A stretch of 64,000 bases of DNA from Charina bottae (lineage: Eukaryota; Chordata; Lepidosauria; Squamata; Charinaidae). Both the position numbers and the translations under genes were made by a program. The stretch lies in the NCBI GenBank assembly GCA_023362775.1, contig JALMGJ010000005.1, positions 70,548,963-70,612,962 of the forward strand. Reading direction: 5' to 3'. Position 1 is the stretch's first letter; the number at the start of each line of letters is the position of its first letter. Shown piece after piece: positions 23,323 to 33,414 of this stretch. The notes beneath the pieces are model-generated. The model was not told the origin of the DNA. It saw only the letters and a program-made list of their open reading frames with translations, and did not search any database.

Positions 23323-23903
23323 AGGTGGCTATCAACATAAAAACATGATTCTATATTTGAATCTTCCTAATTACCACAAGAAAAATATGAACTATACTCT
23401 CCTAATTAAAATATAAGATTTTAGAGATTATACACCACTTTTTCTCTTTAAACATAAAGCAGTTCACAGCAAACATTCAAATTAAATACAGTGGACATAC
23501 AGTGGACATACAATTTGTATGTGACACATACTACTCCAAATAGAGTAGTAAAAATAAGCCAACAAAACATAGTAGCAGCAATAACCACCATATTTTAGTG
23601 ATGTGGCAAGAAAGTTTAGTTGAAGAGTTGATCTAAGATTATACCTGACTAAAAAGAGTGACTAAACTGACCTTAATAAAAAGATGTAAAAATATTTGGC
23701 AGAAACTCCAAACTAATTAACCCAACTCAAATAGATGAAAAGGCTTTTGTTATTATTTGAATGTATTTTTACAGAAAACCTTGTTTAAAAATTATATCCT
23801 TTTAAACACCAAAAAAGAAATAAAATATTCTACTTGATTATGTGAATACAATGATTGCAGTGAATAGTTTTATATTCCAGTGCTCTTCTTTATAATTCTT
23901 AGG

Positions 23904-24671
23904 TAGGCTGACCATATGTCCCGTTTTGAATGGGACAGTCCCGTTTTTTAAACAATTCCCGACCGTCCCGTCGTTTTCATAAAAATGTCCATTTTGTCCC
24001 GTTTTTTAAAAAAATTGAAAGTTCCCGTGAACCTGTCTGTCAGGATGGAGGCCGAGTCGGAAGAGGAAGAGATGCTGACGACGGATGGCAAAGGCATGAA
24101 ATTCAAATCAGACCCAGAGCCTCCGATTGGAGAAAGTCAGGGGCAGGAACCTCCACCACCTATCAGCACGCGCATTAGGCGAGCTGAGAGGTGGGCCGAA
24201 CAACAGGAGGCGCGATTGGCTGCCGAGCCAGACCCACCTGCGGTCGGAGAGAAGGGGGCTCCCCAGCCAACCTGCTTGCCCGCCGGCACGGCTCGTCTCG
24301 CCTCTGCCCTGCTGGCCAGGCAGTGACTGCGGATGGACCGAGCATGCCTTCCTCCCGGGGCCATGGCCCTGGCCGAGGAGGGGCGAGCTCACGCTCCCCC
24401 CTGCCCCCAGCACCCTTCTGCCCGCATTGGGTGACCCTCGTACTCCCCGCGCCCGCTGCAGCAGCAGAGCGCTGCGGGGCTGGAGGTGGCGAGGGGAACA
24501 ATGAGAGAGCGCCTACCTGCCCCGTTTGCTGGGGCGGTGCAAGGACCACGCTGCCAGTGAGGCTTTGTTAGACAGAGTGCATGCATGTGCACGCACACAC
24601 GCCCACTTTGTCTGGCGAGCCGTGGGTAGGTTAGGGTCCCGTTTTTGTCTCAAGGAAATATGGTCAGCCTA
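23904..24671. mobile_element. Non-autonomous hAT element (768 bp) with internal gypsy LTR sequence
   Basis: The terminal inverted repeats TAGGCTGACCATAT and ATATGGTCAGCCTA are perfect over 14 bp. They are flanked by the 8-bp duplication TTCTTAGG (23896-23903 and 24672-24679). The left subterminal region is built from repeats of GTCCCGTTTT. The GC-rich interior from 24038 resembles the start of the gypsy LTR at 738. No transposase is present. The overlapping ORFs of 75-126 codons in the interior are frames opened by high GC. Confidence 0.85.
24038..24560 (+). mobile_element. Gypsy LTR-like fragment inside the hAT element
   Basis: TGTCAGGATGGAGGCCGAGT, GAAATTCAAATCAGACCCAG, GAGCCTCCGATTGGAGA and GGCGCGATTGGCTGCC align in order with 738-950 of the LTR at the start of the window. 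The match fades after about 24240. The right border is uncertain, and no LTR end or target duplication was seen. Confidence 0.6.
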
Positions 24672-25672
24672 TTCTTAGGGGCAAAAGAAACTATCATTTC
24701 TAGTTCAGATGTATGAGCAAATTGTGGCTTTAGCCAACTAAGAAATATCTACAGTACTTGAAGTGGAATACACAAGGAAGCCTATGAAAAGATGGCTTGT
24801 TTCTGTAACTCTGAACCATAATTAAGTTTCATTTTTAATCTGAAACACTCATCCATTGTCTTTTCAAAAAAATTTTTTTTTACTGATACATGGTATTGAA
24901 TGCACTGCATAAACTAGCAATGGAGGTAAGCTATAACAATGTGTGCAGTTCTTAAATTATATTAACTCTGCAAAGGAAAGAATCTTAGAACAAGGTCTTC
25001 CACTTTCAAAAAAATAAAACATTTTCTACATGTTTGGATATGTATTTCTGCCAGGATTAATTTAAACACTGAAACAAATGGTCATCTTGTAGAGAAAATA
25101 GTGCCAGAAAAATGGAGCCTAAATGAATGATAGTTCATTTAGGCCCCATTTCAATTAATTAGTTCAATTAATATAGACACAAAGAAATAAAGTTCTTTAA
25201 ACATTTCTTTAAAATGTTGCTGTAGAACAGGGAACTAAATAGCAACACCAAATACCAAAACACAGGTTAAAATAAGAAAATGCTAATTAAAATTTAATCT
25301 TACACATTTACTATATCCCTACTCTAGGGATATACTTCACCCCTTTCCTCCCACTATGCATTAGAACAGGTGAAAATATTTGATGTTTAAGTTGCATCAT
25401 GGGAAAGTACATAATTGATTCTAAGTCTATATCTAATATTTCGGGGTTTTTTAAGTAACTAATCAATCCAGAATTAATAAATTTAATAAGTATACAAAAT
25501 AACAAAACCTAGTAAAGCAAATTCAATGTAGCATCTGTGAATTCTTTGCGATGCACAGAGATGACATGGAAGACTCTGCATAGTTAGATTTTCAAGAACT
25601 GTGTTAAAGAGATAAATTCCTATGTACAATTCAACATGAGAGAAGCAGTATGAACTTCGCATGTTGAAGTAT

Positions 25673-26013
25673 TGTCAGAGATAATCCGATCTCTGCCAAA
25701 AGGGCAGGCAGACAAAGGGCCCCTCAGAAGACTGGAAGTGGTGCGAAGCTGACATCCACCCGACGCACGGGAATACACATCTGGGAGGCGGTTGCCGGAG
25801 CAACCAGGGAGACCTGACCACACGTGTCAGCAGCAAAGGACCCTGGGGGAGGGAAAGGTTTAAATATGCTGTTTGTTCCCAGAATCGCCATTCCAGTCTT
25901 TGTTCGTGCTAGCTTCTGTATCCTGTAATAAACTATCCTACTTCTAAGAACTCATGCGTCTGTGAGTTACTCTAGAGTAGGGAGATTACAGATATCGGAC
26001 GGAGTGCCTTACA
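25673..26013 (+). repeat. 5' LTR (341 bp)
   Basis: It starts TGTCAGAGATAATC and ends GTGCCTTACA (TG...CA). A TATA-like TTTAAATATG lies at 25859-25868 and AATAAA at 25927-25932. The predicted transcription start is therefore near 25889, with R and U5 following. Confidence 0.95.
25859..25901 (+). promoter_or_regulatory. LTR promoter: TATA-like box and predicted RNA 5' end
   Basis: The TATA-like box at 25859-25868 is about 29 bp before CATTCCAGTCTTT (25889-25901). That sequence is the exact complement of the primer-binding site after the LTR. This spacing makes 25889 a natural transcription start, inferred rather than observed. Confidence 0.6.
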
Positions 26014-26014
26014 T

Positions 26015-26027
26015 AAAGACTGGAATG
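26015..26027 (+). other. Primer-binding site for self-priming
   Basis: AAAGACTGGAATG begins two bases after the LTR and pairs perfectly over 13 nt with 25889-25901, the predicted start of the element's own RNA. No tRNA-type TGG site sits at the LTR border. Self-priming by the folded RNA 5' end is established for Tf1 and reported for sushi elements, so this fits the family. Confidence 0.75.
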
Positions 26028-26400
26028 AAAAAACCAACCGGTTTTCCCGGGAGCGAAACCAACAACTCACGGTCGAGACCGGCTTCTACACCCACTGGGC
26101 AGAGACCTGGGGAAAAAATTCTTCGGAAGGAGACCAGGTGAGACGAGCGAGGAACCGGCTTCCCCGGCAGCGCAAACAGCTAAGAGGCGGGGATCCCTGG
26201 CAGCAGCGAAGAAGCAGGAGGCGGCTTTCCCCAGCAGCGGCAGAAACCGGCACGCTAATCGGCTGGGACCAGGTGAGCAAGGAACCGGTTTTCCCAGCAG
26301 CAGCAGAGGCCGGCGCGCTAATCAGCTGAGAGGCGGTGATCCGGAACAGCTGAGTGGCGGCAGGAGCGCAGCGGCGGACACTGGCGGCCCAAGCAGCTCG

Positions 26401-26979
26401 CGCCAAACAGCTGAGAGGCGGCGATCCCTCAGCTGAGCGGCGGGAGCGACGGCAGAGGCAGGAACCGGATTTCCCCGGCGGAGCAGCAGCAGCGCGCCAA
26501 ACAGCTGAGAGGCGGCGATCCCTCAGCTGAGCGGCGGGAGCAGCGGCAGAAGCAGGAAACAGATTTCCCCGGCGGAGCAGCAGCAGCAGCGCGCCAAACA
26601 GCTGAGAGGCGGCGATCCCTCAGCTGAGCGGCGGGAGCAGCGGCAGAAGCAGGAAACGGATTTCCCCGGCGGAGCAGCAGCAGCAGCGCGCCAAACAGCT
26701 GAGAGGCGGCAATCCCTCAGCTGAGCGGCGGGAGCAGCGGCAGAAGCAGGAAACGAATTTCCCCGGCGGAGCAGCAGCAGCAGCGCGCCAAACAGCTGAG
26801 AGGCGGCGATCCCTTAGCTGAGCGGCGGAAGCAGCGGCAGAAGCAGGAGCCGGATTTCCCAGCAGAAGAGCAGCGGCAGCAGCGCCAGACAGCGAGAGGC
26901 GGCGGTCCCTTGGCTGAGCGGTGGGAGCGGCGGCAGAGGCGGAGTCCGGCTTCCCCGGCTTTCCCAGGCAGCTGAGCGG
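26401..26979 (+). repeat. 97-bp tandem repeats in the gypsy leader
   Basis: Copies begin CGCCAAACAGCTGAGAGG at 26401, 26495, 26592, 26689 and 26786, with a diverged one at 26883. Spacings are 94, 97, 97, 97 and 97 bp. Each contains CTCAGCTGAGCGGCGGGAGC and GATTTCCCCGGCGGAGCAGC. Related partial units precede the array from about 26140. The leader (26014-27180) is GC-rich with no convincing gene. Antisense ORFs over it follow from the repeat period. Confidence 0.9.
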
Positions 26980-27180
26980 CGGCGGAGGAGCGGCAGCGGA
27001 ACCCGACGACGGCAGTGGAGGCCGGCGGGCACAAGCAGCGGAGAGGCGGCGAGCTCAGCGGCGGGCAAGCGGGCAGCGCATCCCACGCGGCGGCAGACGA
27101 GGCGGAGACCACGTGGCGGAAAAGCGGCGGCAGCGACCAGCGCCCCCAAGCTGCAAGTGGGCAGAGGATACCGGCAAGCA

Positions 27181-28551
27181 ATGGAACCGGCAGAGGTGGC
27201 AGGAACCTACGAAGAAGAAGCGGGACCCAGCTCCGCAGGCAACCAGAGGATGGAGAGCAGAAAAGCGCAGAGCAAAGAAAAGCATATCGAGGTAACCAAT
27301 ACCCCTATTCAGAAAAGCAGCACCGAACCAGAGCTAGAGGGATGGTCCATAGCTGTAGGCAAAGGGCTAGCGGAGAAAGGGGCAAAAGGAAACCAGAAGA
27401 AGGTCACCCCAACCCAGCGCATCGTAAGGTTGGAGGAACAGATGTCCAATGTGCAGTTAAATATAGGAATGTTGATGAATAAAATGGACTCATTGGGCGC
27501 TGCCTTTAGGAAAGTAATGGACAATGTAGATAAACCCAAAGGGCGGGAATTGAACCTGGGGCCACCCGAGGGAGAGGGAGACATCGAAAGTGAAGAGGAG
27601 GAATTTTTCCCCTACAACAGAGCACCCAGGACCCCGTCATACAACCAGTTCGTGACCCCAGGGGGGGCACATACACCATTTGGAATGGGTGAACTAAAAA
27701 CGAAATTCAACGGCAACCCCAAGAATTTAGCATGCTTCTTGACTCACGTACAAGGGTTCATGAGCGAATTCGAATACACCTTCCGAACGGAAGAGAGCAA
27801 AATTAGATATGTCTCCAGTTTTCTGGAAGGTGAGGCAGGGGACTGGCTGGTAACACTTCATGACAGGAGGGCTAGGGAACTAAGGGACTTCCAAGAGTTC
27901 ATGTATGCCCTCCGGAAACGGTTCGAAGATACGCTGACCAAAGTCTCAGCTAGGGCCCGACTCCGGAACTTAAGGCAGGGAACTAGGACAGTAGCTGAAT
28001 ATGCTATGGACTTTAAAAGATTATTATCCTATCTGCCGGACTGGCCAGAATCGATAAAGATAGAACACTTTCAATATGGCCTAAAACAGGACTTACTGGA
28101 AAAGGCTTTAGATAGAGATGACCCTGAAACTTTAGAGGGGTGGATCCAATTAGCTGGGAAAATTGAGAGTAACAGACTACAGTTACAAAGTATCAGAAAC
28201 GTACAATCCAGGCAGAGGAACGAGGGGACTTTCATTAACCAGCCCCGCTCGAACGTGAAACAGCGGAATTGGGAAGAGGAGAAGGACCGTCGGGCAAGAG
28301 AGGGACTGTGCTTCCGCTGCGGGAAGGAGGGACACCGAATTAGCGCTTGCCCTCAGGGGAAAACAAGCGTTAAGGAAAAACCTCCGGCGAAAAAGGTAGC
28401 TGACAGATGTACCCTCAAAACAACACACATCAAGGGAAAAGGAGCGGCTGCGACAACCGTGAACCCATGGCAGAATCCGGGCCTAGAAGAAGACAGCGAT
28501 GACTCTGACTTTGAAATCCAGACGGCGGGAAACGAGCCAGGTCTGTTCTGA
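27181..28551 (+). CDS. gag: Gag of the sushi-type gypsy element
   Basis: The 456-codon frame from the ATG at 27181 ends at TGA 28549-28551. The frame is open upstream to 27157, but only through non-ATG codons. The capsid-like region includes FLTHVQGFMSEFEYTFRTEE and WLVTLHDRRARELRDFQEFM, typical of Ty3/gypsy (retrotransposon gag domain). A CCHC zinc knuckle (CFRCGKEGHRISAC, first Cys about residue 377) would bind the RNA. The C-terminus is acidic. A slippery heptamer GGGAAAC lies 16 nt before the stop codon. The frame has no break. Confidence 0.92.
   Translation: MEPAEVAGTYEEEAGPSSAGNQRMESRKAQSKEKHIEVTNTPIQKSSTEPELEGWSIAVGKGLAEKGAKGNQKKVTPTQRIVRLEEQMSNVQLNIGMLMNKMDSLGAAFRKVMDNVDKPKGRELNLGPPEGEGDIESEEEEFFPYNRAPRTPSYNQFVTPGGAHTPFGMGELKTKFNGNPKNLACFLTHVQGFMSEFEYTFRTEESKIRYVSSFLEGEAGDWLVTLHDRRARELRDFQEFMYALRKRFEDTLTKVSARARLRNLRQGTRTVAEYAMDFKRLLSYLPDWPESIKIEHFQYGLKQDLLEKALDRDDPETLEGWIQLAGKIESNRLQLQSIRNVQSRQRNEGTFINQPRSNVKQRNWEEEKDRRAREGLCFRCGKEGHRISACPQGKTSVKEKPPAKKVADRCTLKTTHIKGKGAAATTVNPWQNPGLEEDSDDSDFEIQTAGNEPGLF
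28527..28533 (+). promoter_or_regulatory. Candidate -1 frameshift heptamer GGGAAAC
   Basis: It is in the correct phase (G GGA AAC in the gag frame). The pol frame is open from 28515, so a -1 slip here would join gag to pol. The same heptamer is used by some retroviruses. The gag stop and the first pol ATG also overlap (TGATG, 28549-28553), so reinitiation is the alternative. Confidence 0.6.
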
Positions 28552-31500
28552 TGAGCGCCACAGGACAGACCTCCACAAAGGGGCGCAAAGGAAGTAGTCG
28601 CAACACCCCAACAATGCACCTAAAGGTACAGTTGAGGACTTTGGGTGGGAGGAAAAAGTATGTGGGGGTTGCAATGCTAGACTCAGGTTGCTCTAGAAAC
28701 TTAATGCACCCAAACGTAGCTGAAAAGATGGGACTGGACCTGTTTAAGCTTAAAACGCCCATCACATTTTGCCAATTGGACGGGTCGGAACTGAAGGGGG
28801 GGCCAGTGGAGTTCTACACTGAAGGACTGCAAATGACTTTGGGGACTCATGTAGAGACTTTGCGGTTCCTAGTGGCTCCCATTGCAACACGACCCATTGT
28901 GTTAGGACTGAAATGGTTGAGGGCAAGAAACCCCAAGGTGGATTGGGTCTCAGGAGATTTGGACTTTACGGATGGGACTTATCACGAGATGGACAATGAG
29001 AGCACACCCAGCGGCATTGAGCTGGGGGCAACGGGGATGGAAATTGAGGAGGGGGAGCAGGACCAAGGGGGTGGCACACTCACAAGCACAATTCCGGAGA
29101 AATATCTCCCGGTAGCAGAGATATTCGATAAGAAGGAATGTGAGCAAGAACCCCCCCATAGGCAGTCAGACGCAACCATTGACCTCATCCCAGGGGCACC
29201 GTTTCCCAAGCCCAAGATGTATGCCATGACGCAAAAAGAACTGCAAGAATTGCGCAAATTCATAGATAAAAATTTGGCACAGGGGTTCATTGAGCCAGCC
29301 AACTCCCCCCTTGCAGCCCCGGTATTGTTCAGGAAGAAAAAAGACGGGTCCCTCCGGCTTTGCACTGACTACAGGGGTCTTAATGCAATTTCGGTTACGA
29401 GACAGTACCCTCTCCCGTTGCTGAAAGACATGCTAGCTCAGCTATCTAAGGGGAAAATTTTCACAAAACTAGATGTTAGGGAAGCTTACTATCGTGTTCG
29501 CATAAGGGAGGGGGACGAATGGAAAACTGCATTCAATTGCCCATTGGGTTCCTTCCAATACAGGGTGCTCCCGTTTGGGATTGCGGGGGGACCGGGAATC
29601 TTCATGAGGTTCATAAACGAAGTATTGTATGAATTTCTGTACAAAGGGGTAATTGTATATTTGGATGACATACTGATTTTTTCTGAAAATCTGGAGGAAC
29701 ACATGGAGTTGGTTAAGAGGGTGCTTGAGAAATTACTCGAGGCTAAGCTTTATGTAAAACTTGAGAAATGTGAATTTCACAGGGAACAACTAGACTTCTT
29801 GGGGTATCGCATTTCGCATGAGGGCATCGAGATGGATCCTGAGAAAGTCAAAGCGGTCTTGGGCTGGCAGCCCCCCCGCACTCGCAGACAGCTGCAAGCG
29901 TTCCTCGGTTTTGCGGGGTTCTATAGGCAATTTATTCAGAATTTCGCGCAAATCGCACTGCCCCTGACTGACCTATTAAAGACAAAAGGCAAGGGAGCAA
30001 ACGCGAAAGCCCCATCACCGAGCACGAAACTTGTGTGGACGCAGGAATGCCAGGCTGCGTTTGATAGCCTAAAAGAAATGTTCACAAAAGAACCCATACT
30101 CAAGCACCCAGAAGCTGACAAACCATTTGTGATACACACAGATGCATCTATTAGTGCAGTGGGGGCCATACTCTTGCAGGAGGATGACACGGGGAAATTA
30201 AGGCCATGCGCGTACATTTCCTGAAAGTTTAACCTAACGGAGAAAAGATGGCATATTTGGGAAAAAGAGGCTTTCGCTGTCAAACATGCCCTAAGCACGT
30301 GGCGACATCTCTTAGAAGGCACAGCAGAGCCGTTCCAAGTGTGGATGGACCATAAAAATTTGGAAGCTCTCAAATCACCCAGGAAGTTGAACCCTAAGCA
30401 CCTCAGGTGGGCAGAATTTTTTAGCAGATTCAACTTCACGTTGAAGTATTTTCCTGGGGGAAAAAACTATTTGGCAGACGCGTTATCACGCTTGCCGCAA
30501 CATGAGAGCAAAATGGAAGAGGTCATCGAATCCCTCATCCCCTCCCAGCCAGTGGAGGCACAAAACTCAGCAATAACAGACGGGAGGGGGGAGGGCAACA
30601 TGGCAATCACCCGCAGCACCGCGAAGCGTGCGGCTGAAAGCGACCCGTGGACAGCCGAGCTGCGGGCGGCAACAGTAACAGACACCTGGTGGGGAGAGAA
30701 CAAACAGAACCTAGTGGAGAAGGATGGAGTGGGGTGGAAGGACAACAAAGCCTATGTTCCTGAGCCCTTAAGGCTAAAGGTCTTAACCATGCATCATGAT
30801 CACAAAACGGCAGGGCATTTTGGCTTCGTAAAAACGCTACATTTAATCCGACGCAAATTTTGGTGGCCATCCTTGCGCACTGATGTTAAAGACTATGTGC
30901 GCTCATGCCCAGTGTGCGCAATGGCCAAAAGGAAAATTGGGAAACCTACAGGGAAGCTGCAGGAAGTAGCAAACCCCTCACAGCCATGGAAGCAAATTGC
31001 CATGGACTTCATAGTAGATTTGCCGGAGAGCAAAAAGAACACGGCAATTTGGGTAGTCACTGATCTATTCTCCAAGCAGGCACACTTCATTGCATGCAAA
31101 GGAATACCGAATGCTCAAAAACTAGCTAGACTGTTCATACAACACATCTATAGAGCCCACGGAACGCCGGAACGCATAATCAGCGATCGTGGCAGCACTT
31201 TTACTTCCAAATTTTGGCGGGCTTTTTTGACTTTAATTGGAGCGGCACAGGGGCTCAGCAGTGCGTTCCATCCTTGCACAGATGGTGCGAGCGAACGCCT
31301 GAACGCTACATTGGAGCAATACCTTAGATGTTACACTAACTACCAACAGAATGATTGGGCGGAACTGTTGCCGTTCGCAGAGGTTGCTTACAATAACGCG
31401 GTACATCAAAGCACGGGGTTTTCACCATTCAAAGTCGCCACAGGGCAGGACTTTGTAACTATCCCCGAACTGGCCATGTCACACAACACGGAATTGCCAC

Positions 31501-32063
31501 AACCCCTAAAAGCGGATGAGTGGATAGAGAAACTAAAGAGCAATTGGCCAGTCATGGTGCAAACATTGAAGGAAGCCAAAGCTAGTTACAAAAAATATGC
31601 GGACCGTAAGAGGGGGGAAGAATGGGAATTAAGAGTAGGAGACAAGGTGTATTTGTCAACAAAAAATCTGCGGACAACACAACCAGCACGGAAATTGGCA
31701 CCAAAATTCATAGGTCCATTCCCAATCATTGAGGTCATCAACCCAGTAGCGGCAAAATTACAATTGCCAAAAGCGCTAAGAAAGGTGCATCCTGTGTTCC
31801 ACATCAGTTTGTTGAAACAACACCACAGTTCACAACACTGGCACCCTGAACCAGAGGAACCCCCCCCATTGTTGGTGGAGGGCGAACCACACTTCGAGAT
31901 TGATAGAATTCTGGACTCCAGACGACACAAGGGGCAGCTACAGTACCTAGTGAAGTGGCAACACCTACCAATTGGAGACAAGGAATGGGTCAGCGCCAAA
32001 CACACACGCGCCCCTAAATTAGTCAAGAAGTTCCATAAAGAATTCCCAGACAAACCCCACTGA
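28551..32063 (+). pseudogene. pol: Pol of the sushi-type gypsy element, with one in-frame stop
   Basis: In one frame the order is: aspartic protease (DSG at residues 44-46 from the ATG), reverse transcriptase (YLDD at about 370-373), RNase H (TDAS), an HHCC zinc region (GHFGFVKT ... CPVC), integrase core and chromodomain (FEIDRILDSR ... LQYLVKW). The integrase D, D and E codons are at 31062, 31185 and 31293, the last pair spaced 35 residues as expected. A TGA at 30222-30224 interrupts RNase H; the frame continues open after it to the stop at 32061-32063. All other motifs seen are intact. The stop could be a recent mutation, an allele or a sequencing error. Confidence 0.9.
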
Positions 32064-32093
32064 ACTGGGGGGGTGAGTTTTGGGGCGGGAGCA
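32064..32093 (+). other. Polypurine tract before the 3' LTR
   Basis: GGGGGGGTGAG and GGGGCGGGAGCA lie directly between the pol stop and the LTR, the position used to prime plus-strand DNA. Confidence 0.7.
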
Positions 32094-32434
32094 TGTCAGA
32101 GATAATCCGATCTCTGCCAAAAGGGCAGGCAGACAAAGGGCCCCTCAGAAGACTGGAAGTGGTGCGAAGCTGACATCCACCCGACGCACGGGAATACACA
32201 TCTGGGAGGCGGTTGCCGGAGCAACCAGGGAGACCTGACCACACGTGTCAGCAGCAAAGGACCCTGGGGGAGGGAAAGGTTTAAATATGCTGTTTGTTCC
32301 CAGAATCGCCATTCCAGTCTTTGTTCGTGCTAGCTTCTGTATCCTGTAATAAACTATCCTACTTCTAAGAACTCATGCGTCTGTGAGTTACTCTAGAGTA
32401 GGGAGATTACAGATATCGGACGGAGTGCCTTACA
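32094..32434 (+). repeat. 3' LTR (341 bp)
   Basis: Identical to 25673-26013 and followed by the AGTAT duplication at 32435-32439. Its AATAAA would end the element's transcript. Confidence 0.95.
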
Positions 32435-33362
32435 AGTATGCACAGTAATATATAGCCTGAACAGGACCGAAACCTTTCACTAAATTACTGATAAAGGTAG
32501 CAATTTTGGGATAGCAGAATGGATCTTCTTATGGAACAGTTCTTGAAGAAACAACAGGAAACAGTATACAGTATACATGACTACATAGTTTTGACAATAG
32601 AGGGATACAAGAAGGTTACTTCAGAATCTGTAGTACTACAGTACTCAATTGTTCATTAATGAATTGGAATCAGAAGTAAGCAGTGAGGTAGCCATCACTG
32701 ATGACACCAAATTATTCTATGTTACAAAGTTTTGCAAAAATCTCCAACAAATCTTCCCAAACTGAGAAAACAGCCACTAAACTGCCAAATACACTAAACT
32801 GCCATATAGCCACAAAGTGAAAGACTAGGATCTACATCCTTAGCTTCACACCTACAGTTTTTGCTTGAGCTAGTGGTGACTGACCAGGACAGGGATTCTT
32901 GGAGCTCATGTAGCTCAACGCAAATGGCAACCGAGTATGCACTAGCTGTAAAAATAATAATAGTGTTTAATTTCTCAAAATATGTTCTTTGTATATGTTT
33001 AAATATGTTTAAATATCACTGCGTTATCTTCTACATTTTAAAAGGTTCTCTTTAATTTCAATTGAAGCCAAGCTATTGCCCACATTGCAATCAAACTGCA
33101 TTACTGTAAGTGCGTGGGTCCAATTGGTAGAAAGGACTGACATGGTAGCCAAGCTGTTTTCTTTTCTGTAACTGAATAATTTCTCATCCATATCTACTTG
33201 TGTATCTAAAATAAATGTATAACTCAGTAATTTGTCTTAAGCTATTACCCACATGACAAATGCAAACATTAGTATGACCCAACAATCTCCTCTTTTTTCT
33301 GAGTATGAAGATGTAAAGTAATCATTCCCCAAATAAGAAAATTAATGAACCATAGGTGTATA

Positions 33363-33414
33363 AGTCAGTCAGTCAGTCAGTCAGTCAGTCAGTCAGTCAG
33401 TCAGTCAGTCAGTC
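33363..33414 (+). repeat. (AGTC)13 microsatellite
   Basis: Thirteen uninterrupted tetranucleotide units. The apparent SQSV protein repeat across it is only the repeat translated. Confidence 0.95.

Larger units (their letters stand above)
25673..32434 (+). mobile_element. Sushi-type chromodomain Ty3/gypsy retrotransposon, 6.76 kb, with 5-bp target duplication
   Basis: Complete structure: LTR, primer-binding site, long repeat-rich leader, gag, pol, polypurine tract, LTR. AGTAT at 25668-25672 and 32435-32439 is the target duplication. The LTRs (25673-26013, 32094-32434) are identical over 341 bp by direct comparison, so the insertion is recent. Pol order PR-RT-RH-IN-chromodomain is that of Ty3/gypsy chromoviruses. 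Chromodomain plus an apparent self-priming site points to the vertebrate sushi group. It is antisense to CPEB4. One in-frame stop in RNase H makes this copy probably non-autonomous. Confidence 0.95.

Noticed and set aside
24108..24598. Several overlapping ORFs in the GC-rich hAT interior
   Set aside because: Open in both strands because of high GC. The DNA is explained as an LTR fragment in a hAT element.
27157..27180. Gag start at 27157
   Set aside because: The codon there is GTG. The first in-frame ATG at 27181 is the likelier start.
26717..27285. Antisense ORFs of 76-154 codons over the gypsy leader
   Set aside because: They follow the 97-bp GC-rich repeat and the RT element's own strand. 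There is no known domain and no start context of note.
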